From contig NZ_NRDF01000017.1 in assembly GCF_003130205.1 (NCBI RefSeq), positions 1 to 34,419 on the forward strand: a stretch of DNA of 34,419 bases. The letters are read 5' to 3'. The number at the start of each line of letters is the position of its first letter. Position 1 is the first letter of the stretch. The position numbers and the translations under genes are program-made. This document shows positions 29,221-34,419 of the stretch, one piece after another. The stretch is from Aggregatibacter actinomycetemcomitans. GTDB taxonomy: Bacteria; Pseudomonadota; Gammaproteobacteria; Enterobacterales; Pasteurellaceae. The notes below the pieces were generated by a model that made no database searches, was not told the DNA's origin, and saw only the letters and a list, made by a program, of their open reading frames with translations.

Positions 29221-29655
29221 ATGCGCTTAAATACTCTATCTCCGGCTGAGGGTGCTAAGCATAGTGCTAAACGTCTTGGTCGTGGTATTGGTTCAGGTTT
29301 AGGTAAAACCGGTGGACGTGGTCATAAAGGTCAAAAATCCCGTACCGGCGGCGGTGTTCGTCGTGGTTTCGAAGGTGGTCAGATGCCTTTATATCGTCGT
29401 TTACCTAAATTTGGTTTTACTTCTATGAAATCTGCAGTAACAGCAGAAGTCCGTCTAGATGATCTGAATAAAATTGAAAATGGTATTGTGACTTTAGAAA
29501 CATTAAAAGCTGCCAATATTTTAACTAAGGACATTCAGTTTGCTAAAGTAATTTTAGCGGGTGAAATTAAAACCAAATTAGTTATTCGTGGGTTGCGTGT
29601 TACTAAAGGCGCCAAAGCAGCTATTGAAGCTGTTGGCGGTTCAATCGAGGAATAA
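29221..29655 (+). CDS. rplO: 50S ribosomal protein L15
   Basis: Late-assembly 50S protein with a long, Gly/Arg/Lys-rich N-terminal extension that penetrates rRNA. The 144 residues begin [26 protein letters not shown] and include [33 protein letters not shown] (landmarks [12 protein letters not shown] and [14 protein letters not shown]). It lies 3 bases after rpmD with GGAGGAG overlapping that gene's end. Confidence 0.99.
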   Translation: MRLNTLSPAEGAKHSAKRLGRGIGSGLGKTGGRGHKGQKSRTGGGVRRGFEGGQMPLYRRLPKFGFTSMKSAVTAEVRLDDLNKIENGIVTLETLKAANILTKDIQFAKVILAGEIKTKLVIRGLRVTKGAKAAIEAVGGSIEE

Positions 29656-29658
29656 TTA

Positions 29659-30984
29659 ATGGCTAAACAACCAGGCTATCAAACAAGAAGTACTCAAGGC
29701 GGTACAAGTGAACTGAAGAGCAGATTATTATTTGTTTTAGGGGCGCTTATTGTTTTCCGAATTGGTTCATTCATTCCGGTTCCTGGTATAGATGCAGCTG
29801 TATTAGCTCAGTTGATTGAACAACAAAAAGGCACCATTATTGATATGTTTAACATGTTCTCTGGTGGTGCCTTGAGCCGCGCTTCAATTTTTGCTCTTGG
29901 TATTATGCCTTATATTTCGGCATCGATCATTATCCAATTGCTAGCTTCGGTTCATCCGGCACTCGCAGAGTTAAGAAAAGAGGGTGAGTCAGGTCGCCGC
30001 AAAATTAGTAAATACACCCGATATTCAACGGTTGTGCTTGCTACTTTACAAGCGGTAGGTATTTCAACCGGCTTACCTAATACGTTACCAGGTCTGGTCC
30101 CGAATCTGGGATTTGGATTTTATTTTACTGCAGTAATTAGCTTGGTTACAGGAACTATGTTCTTGATGTGGTTAGGTGAGCAAATTACAGAGCGTGGTAT
30201 TGGTAATGGTATTTCTTTAATTATTTTTGCCGGTATCGTAGCGGGGTTACCTGCAGCTATAGGTCAAACGATTGAGCAAGCTCGTCTCGGTCAAATGCAT
30301 CTTCTTGTTCTTCTATTAATTGCTGTTATTGTTTTGGCGGTTACTTACTTTGTTGTTTTTGTAGAAAGAGGGCAGAGAAGAATAAAAGTTGAATATGCTA
30401 AACGTCAACAAGGCAGACAAATCCTGGGGGGACACTCTACCCATCTTCCGCTAAAAGTGAATATGGCGGGAGTTATCCCGGCGATTTTTGCGTCAAGTAT
30501 AATTCTTTTTCCTGCAACACTAACTCAATGGGTTGGGCAGGGGTCCAGTTTGGAATGGTTAACTGATTTATCAATTTTATTGCATCCGGGACAGCCTTTA
30601 TACTTAGTCGTTTATGCTAGTGCTATTATCTTCTTTAGTTTTTTCTATACTGCTATGCAATATAACCCTAGAGATACGGCAGATAACTTGAAAAAATCAG
30701 GTGCATTTATACCTGGAATTAGACCAGGGGAACAAACATCTCGATATATCGATAAGATTATGACTAGACTGACCCTCATTGGTGGTCTCTATGTTACATT
30801 TGTTTGTTTGGTCCCTTATATCATGACATCTGCTTGGAATGTGCAATTTTATTTTGGTGGTACTTCCTTGTTAATTGTTGTGGTGGTAATTATGGATTTC
30901 ATCGTTCAGATTCAAAGTCATTTGATGTCTACAAGATATGAATCTGCGCTGAAAAAAGCAAACCTTAAAGGTTTTGGACAATAG
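29659..30984 (+). CDS. secY: Protein translocase subunit SecY
   Basis: Central channel subunit of the SecYEG translocon in the inner membrane, through which SecA or ribosomes push secretory and membrane proteins. The 441 residues form ten membrane helices. Landmarks are the start [20 protein letters not shown], the plug region [26 protein letters not shown], the [18 protein letters not shown]-type segment (here [17 protein letters not shown]), the cytosolic loop [19 protein letters not shown], and [15 protein letters not shown]. It is 3 bases after rplO, conserved linkage of the spc operon. AT content is higher than in the ribosomal genes. Confidence 0.99.
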   Translation: MAKQPGYQTRSTQGGTSELKSRLLFVLGALIVFRIGSFIPVPGIDAAVLAQLIEQQKGTIIDMFNMFSGGALSRASIFALGIMPYISASIIIQLLASVHPALAELRKEGESGRRKISKYTRYSTVVLATLQAVGISTGLPNTLPGLVPNLGFGFYFTAVISLVTGTMFLMWLGEQITERGIGNGISLIIFAGIVAGLPAAIGQTIEQARLGQMHLLVLLLIAVIVLAVTYFVVFVERGQRRIKVEYAKRQQGRQILGGHSTHLPLKVNMAGVIPAIFASSIILFPATLTQWVGQGSSLEWLTDLSILLHPGQPLYLVVYASAIIFFSFFYTAMQYNPRDTADNLKKSGAFIPGIRPGEQTSRYIDKIMTRLTLIGGLYVTFVCLVPYIMTSAWNVQFYFGGTSLLIVVVVIMDFIVQIQSHLMSTRYESALKKANLKGFGQ

Positions 30985-31009
30985 TCCGATTATATAAAAG
31001 GGATAAGCA

Positions 31010-31123
31010 ATGAAAGTTCGTGCTTCCGTTAAGAAATTATGTCGTAACTGTAAGATTGTTAAACGCGAAGGTGTTGTTCGTGTACTTTGTAGCGATCCTA
31101 AGCATAAACAACGTCAAGGTTAA
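31010..31123 (+). CDS. rpmJ: 50S ribosomal protein L36
   Basis: A 37-residue protein, [20 protein letters not shown] onward, ending KQRQG. It is the zinc-binding (C+) form: Cys11, Cys14, Cys27 and His32 make the complete zinc ribbon, so its expression should depend on zinc sufficiency, as for the canonical rpmJ. The Shine-Dalgarno is AAGGGATAA before the ATG. It lies 25 bases after secY and closes the spc operon. Confidence 0.97.
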   Translation: MKVRASVKKLCRNCKIVKREGVVRVLCSDPKHKQRQG

Positions 31124-31183
31124 TTGATATTTTTCTTGCAAAGAACAGGTTGGGTGGATATACTACTCAGCTCATTTATTTCC

Positions 31184-31275
31184 TTGACACTCTGTTTGAG
31201 TATCCTGAAAACGGGCTTTTCAAGATCAGAGTGTCAACTCATCAATAAACAATAGGAGTGCATAGTGGCCCGTAT
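31184..31275 (+). promoter_or_regulatory. Alpha operon leader pseudoknot (S4-binding Alpha_RBS type)
   Basis: TTGACACTCTG (31184-31194) pairs perfectly with CAGAGTGTCAA (31227-31237). Inside, TGAAAA/TTTTCA (31206-31211 and 31217-31222) caps a CGGGC loop (31212-31216), which can pair with GCCCG (31268-31272) just after the rpsM start codon to make a pseudoknot. The central segment GAGTATCCTGAAAACGGGC and the GTG start context match the E. coli alpha leader as I recall it. In E. coli, S4 binds this fold and represses rpsM, rpsK, rpsD and rplQ translation. Confidence 0.88.
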
Positions 31276-31621
31276 TGCAGGCATTAACATTCCTGATCAT
31301 AAACACGCTGTAATCGCTTTAACTGCAATTTACGGTATCGGTGAAACTCGCTCAAAAAGCATTTGTGCTGCAGCGGGTATTGCTGAAGATGTTAAGATCA
31401 GCGAATTGTCTGAAGAGCAGATTGACAAACTGCGTGACGAAGTTGGTAAATTTACCGTTGAAGGGGATTTACGTCGTGAAGTAACACTTAACATTAAACG
31501 CCTATTAGATTTAGGTTGTTATCGTGGTTTACGTCATCGTCGTAGTTTACCGGTACGTGGTCAACGTACTAAAACTAATGCGCGTACCCGTAAGGGTCCT
31601 CGTAAGCCGATCAAAAAATAG
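31265..31621 (+). CDS. rpsM: 30S ribosomal protein S13
   Basis: Head protein forming bridges B1a/B1b and contacting P-site tRNA. The 118 residues start at a GTG within the S4-responsive pseudoknot, with AGGAG 7 bases upstream. The protein begins [20 protein letters not shown] and contains [30 protein letters not shown] at the C-terminus (landmarks [13 protein letters not shown] and TNARTRKGP). The GTG start is shared with E. coli rpsM and fits translational control. Confidence 0.99.
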   Translation: MARIAGINIPDHKHAVIALTAIYGIGETRSKSICAAAGIAEDVKISELSEEQIDKLRDEVGKFTVEGDLRREVTLNIKRLLDLGCYRGLRHRRSLPVRGQRTKTNARTRKGPRKPIKK

Positions 31622-31630
31622 TCGGGGTAA

Positions 31631-32026
<396 letters not shown>

Positions 32027-32055
32027 TGACGTTATAGGATAGTTGGAGAAAGAAA

Positions 32056-32676
32056 ATGGCAAGATATTTGGGTCCTAAACTCAAGCTAAGCCGCCGTGAA
32101 GGCACTGATTTATTTCTTAAATCAGGCGTTCGTGCGATTGATTCAAAATGTAAAATTGATACCGCGCCTGGTCAACATGGCGCTCGTAGGCCACGTTTGT
32201 CTGACTATGGTAGTCAGTTACGTGAGAAACAAAAAGTTCGCCGTATGTACGGTATTTTGGAACGCCAATTCCGTAATTACTACAAAGAAGCAAACCGCTT
32301 AAAAGGTAACACAGGTGAAAATCTACTAGTGTTGCTTGAAGGTCGATTGGATAATGTAGTTTATCGTATGGGATTCGCAGCCACTCGTGCAGAGGCTCGC
32401 CAATTGGTAAGTCATAAAGCGATTGTTGTTAATGGTCGTGTGGTAAACATTCCATCTTTCCAGGTTTCAGTTGATGATGTAGTTGCTGTTCGTGAAAAGT
32501 CTAAAAAACAAGCACGTATTAAAGCATCATTAGAGTTGGCAGAACAAAAAGAAAAACCGACATGGTTAGAAGTTGATGCTGCTAAAATGGAAGGTGTATT
32601 CAAACGTGTTCCTGAACGTTCTGATTTATCAGCAGACATTAACGAACATCTGATCGTTGAGCTTTATTCTAAATAA
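32056..32676 (+). CDS. rpsD: 30S ribosomal protein S4 (alpha operon repressor)
   Basis: Primary 16S-binding protein and, in E. coli, the repressor acting on the alpha leader; also an antitermination factor. The 206 residues start [24 protein letters not shown]. They contain the S4 RNA-binding fold with [38 protein letters not shown] (landmarks [12 protein letters not shown] and [10 protein letters not shown]). There is no zinc-binding Cys cluster. It follows rpsK by 29 bases. Confidence 0.99.
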   Translation: MARYLGPKLKLSRREGTDLFLKSGVRAIDSKCKIDTAPGQHGARRPRLSDYGSQLREKQKVRRMYGILERQFRNYYKEANRLKGNTGENLLVLLEGRLDNVVYRMGFAATRAEARQLVSHKAIVVNGRVVNIPSFQVSVDDVVAVREKSKKQARIKASLELAEQKEKPTWLEVDAAKMEGVFKRVPERSDLSADINEHLIVELYSK

Positions 32677-32704
32677 TAGAGCTTAGAAGCAAAGAGAGGA
32701 TAAA

Positions 32705-33694
32705 ATGCAGGGTGCTGTTACAGAATTTTTAAAGCCGCGCTTAGTTGATATTGAACAAATTAGCTCCACTCAAGCTAAGGTTATCTTAGAACCATTAGAG
32801 CGTGGTTTCGGTCATACTCTAGGGAATGCATTGCGTCGAATTCTTTTATCTTCAATGCCAGGTTGTGCTGTTACTGAAGTAGAGATTGATGGTGTACTGC
32901 ATGAATATAGTAGTAAAGAGGGTGTACAAGAAGATATTCTGGAAGTACTTTTAAATCTAAAAGGTTTAGCTGTAAAAGTACAGAATAAGGATGATGTTCT
33001 TCTTACACTTAGCAAGTCTGGAATTGGCCCTGTTGTTGCTGCAGATATTACCCATGATGGTGATGTTGAAGTTATTAATCCAGAGCATGTAATTTGTCAT
33101 CTGACCGATGAAAACGCTTCTATTAGCATGCGAATTCGTGTTCAACGTGGTAGAGGATATGTACCGGCATCAGCTCGTGCTCAAATTCAAGGTGAAGAGC
33201 GTCCTATTGGTCGTCTATTAGTAGATGCCTGTTATAGCCCGATTGAGCGTATTGCTTACAATGTTGAAGCGGCACGTGTTGAACAACGTACCGATTTAGA
33301 CAAATTGGTTATTGAGCTAGAAACAAACGGTACTATTGATCCGGAAGAAGCTATTCGTCGGGCAGCAACAATTTTAGCAGAGCAACTCGATGCATTCGTT
33401 GATTTGCGTGATATTCGTCAACCTGAAGTTAAGGAGGAGAAGCCGGAATTTGATCCAATCCTTCTTCGTCCTGTAGATGATTTAGAGTTGACAGTTCGTT
33501 CTGCTAACTGTTTGAAAGCAGAAACAATTCACTATATCGGTGATTTAGTTCAACGTACAGAAGTTGAGTTACTTAAAACTCCTAATTTAGGTAAGAAATC
33601 GCTTACTGAGATTAAAGATGTACTCGCTTCAAGGGGCTTATCACTAGGTATGCGCCTTGAGAATTGGCCACCAGCAAGTATTGCTGAAGACTAA
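32705..33694 (+). CDS. rpoA: DNA-directed RNA polymerase subunit alpha
   Basis: Assembles RNA polymerase through its N-terminal dimerisation domain and contacts UP elements and activators through its C-terminal domain. The 329 residues equal the E. coli length. The N-terminal domain has [26 protein letters not shown] (landmark [17 protein letters not shown]). A linker near EEKPEFDP follows, and the C-terminal domain has [41 protein letters not shown] (landmarks SANCLKAE and [11 protein letters not shown]). The Shine-Dalgarno is GAGGA. It lies between rpsD and rplQ as in all gammaproteobacteria. Confidence 0.99.
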   Translation: MQGAVTEFLKPRLVDIEQISSTQAKVILEPLERGFGHTLGNALRRILLSSMPGCAVTEVEIDGVLHEYSSKEGVQEDILEVLLNLKGLAVKVQNKDDVLLTLSKSGIGPVVAADITHDGDVEVINPEHVICHLTDENASISMRIRVQRGRGYVPASARAQIQGEERPIGRLLVDACYSPIERIAYNVEAARVEQRTDLDKLVIELETNGTIDPEEAIRRAATILAEQLDAFVDLRDIRQPEVKEEKPEFDPILLRPVDDLELTVRSANCLKAETIHYIGDLVQRTEVELLKTPNLGKKSLTEIKDVLASRGLSLGMRLENWPPASIAED

Positions 33695-33735
33695 TTTAGT
33701 CGTAGGTTAAAGATTTTTCTGAGAAGGATAAGGTT

Positions 33736-34125
33736 ATGCGCCATCGTAAGAGTGGTCGTCAACTAAACCGTAATAGCAGTCATCGCCAAGCGATGTTCCG
33801 TAATATGGCAAGTTCTTTAATTGGTCACGAGATCATTAAAACAACTTTGCCTAAAGCAAAAGAATTACGTCGAGTAGTTGAGCCGTTAATTACTTTAGCA
33901 AAAGTGGATAGTGTGGCAAATCGCCGCCTAGCTTTTGCTCGTACACGCAACACAGAAACTGTTGCTAAATTATTTAATGAATTAGGTCCACGTTTTGCAC
34001 AACGTGCTGGTGGTTACACCCGCATCCTTAAATGTGGTTTCCGTGCTGGCGATAATGCTCCAATGGCTTACATTGAGTTAGTAGATCGCCCAGAAGTTTC
34101 AAGTGAAGAAGCTGCAGCGGAATAA
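33736..34125 (+). CDS. rplQ: 50S ribosomal protein L17
   Basis: 50S protein of the bottom of the subunit. The 129 residues begin [24 protein letters not shown] and include [20 protein letters not shown] and [32 protein letters not shown]. The C-terminus is acidic (SSEEAAAE). It is the last gene of the alpha operon and is followed by a strong terminator. Confidence 0.99.
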   Translation: MRHRKSGRQLNRNSSHRQAMFRNMASSLIGHEIIKTTLPKAKELRRVVEPLITLAKVDSVANRRLAFARTRNTETVAKLFNELGPRFAQRAGGYTRILKCGFRAGDNAPMAYIELVDRPEVSSEEAAAE

Positions 34126-34147
34126 AAACTAGTTAACTATTAAATTT

Positions 34148-34180
34148 AAAAAGGCTGAATAATATTTATTCAGCCTTTTT
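34148..34180 (+). terminator. Terminator at the end of the alpha operon
   Basis: Perfect 15-bp stem (34148-34162 and 34166-34180; GGCTGAATAA core with A5/T5 ends) and a 3-base loop, 22 bases after the rplQ stop. The symmetric tails make it potentially bidirectional. Confidence 0.93.
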
Positions 34181-34181
34181 G

Positions 34182-34419
34182 TTTTATGATTTTTTTGTAC
34201 AAGGTGTAATTTTATCTGAACTAACTGTTAGTTCAGAGTAGGTAAACAAAGATTATTATAGCTTATTTATGAGATTTAGCTGTTTGTATTTGCTTACTTT
34301 CCTTACGATAAGATTGATATGCGATATCCCATATATTTAACTCTTGAATTTACAATCCAAGTGCAAAAAAGAAGAGTTCATAATAGTGTATAATTTTTGT
34401 TCCCAAACAAAAAACAAAC
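34182..34419. other. AT-rich non-coding end of the window
   Basis: No gene is visible in the last 238 bases. CTGAACTAAC/TTAGTTCAG-type arms form a small hairpin at about 34217-34237. A perfect TATAAT lies at 34389-34394 without a convincing -35, and TTTTTGTT/AACAAAAA (34394-34401 and 34406-34413) forms a weak dyad. This may be the promoter region of a gene beyond the window. Confidence 0.5.

Noticed and set aside
31184-31189. TTGACA as the -35 box of an alpha operon promoter
   Set aside because: No acceptable -10 lies at 16-18 bases, and the hexamer is fully accounted for by the outer helix of the S4-type leader.

Overview
The window is an ordinary chromosomal segment of a gammaproteobacterium of the family Pasteurellaceae, most likely Aggregatibacter and otherwise Haemophilus. 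The main evidence is about 21 copies, counted by eye, of the Haemophilus-type DNA uptake signal sequence (USS) AAGTGCGGT on either strand. Moderate GC content, close protein similarity to enterobacterial orthologues and Pasteurellaceae-style gene content agree with this. I see no tRNA, rRNA, insertion sequence, prophage, CRISPR array or defence island, and no convincing undescribed system. The interesting signals are regulatory RNAs, USS-based hairpins and one broken gene.

Region 1 (1-20084) is a mosaic of short housekeeping operons: fmt(partial)-rsmB-trkA; mscL; rraB; a periplasmic SIMPL protein; slyD; then, on the minus strand, a YdcH-family protein, a low-molecular-weight tyrosine phosphatase and rimO. 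Next come arfA, which carries an intrinsic terminator inside its own coding region, a small unknown protein, an arsC-like gene broken by an amber codon, and perM. After these come udp and asnC (minus) divergent from asnA, then clcA-dusA (minus), then arcB-arcC-YfcC-type transporter and an Lrp/AsnC-family regulator. The arc cluster has no arginine deiminase gene here, so it can be read as a citrulline-to-ATP module.

Region 2 (about 20170-34181) is the complete S10-spc-alpha ribosomal protein block in canonical enterobacterial order: rpsJ rplC rplD rplW rplB rpsS rplV rpsC rplP rpmC rpsQ / rplN rplX rplE rpsN rpsH rplF rplR rpsE rpmD rplO secY rpmJ / rpsM rpsK rpsD rpoA rplQ. It has a recognisable S10 promoter and structured leader, a terminator plus a new promoter before rplN, and the S4-binding pseudoknot leader before rpsM. 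A strong terminator follows rplQ. USS copies are frequent in region 1 but absent from the ribosomal coding sequences; the only one in this block lies in the S10/spc intergenic gap.

The last ~240 bases (34182-34419) are AT-rich and non-coding, with a small hairpin and a possible -10 element for a gene beyond the window.
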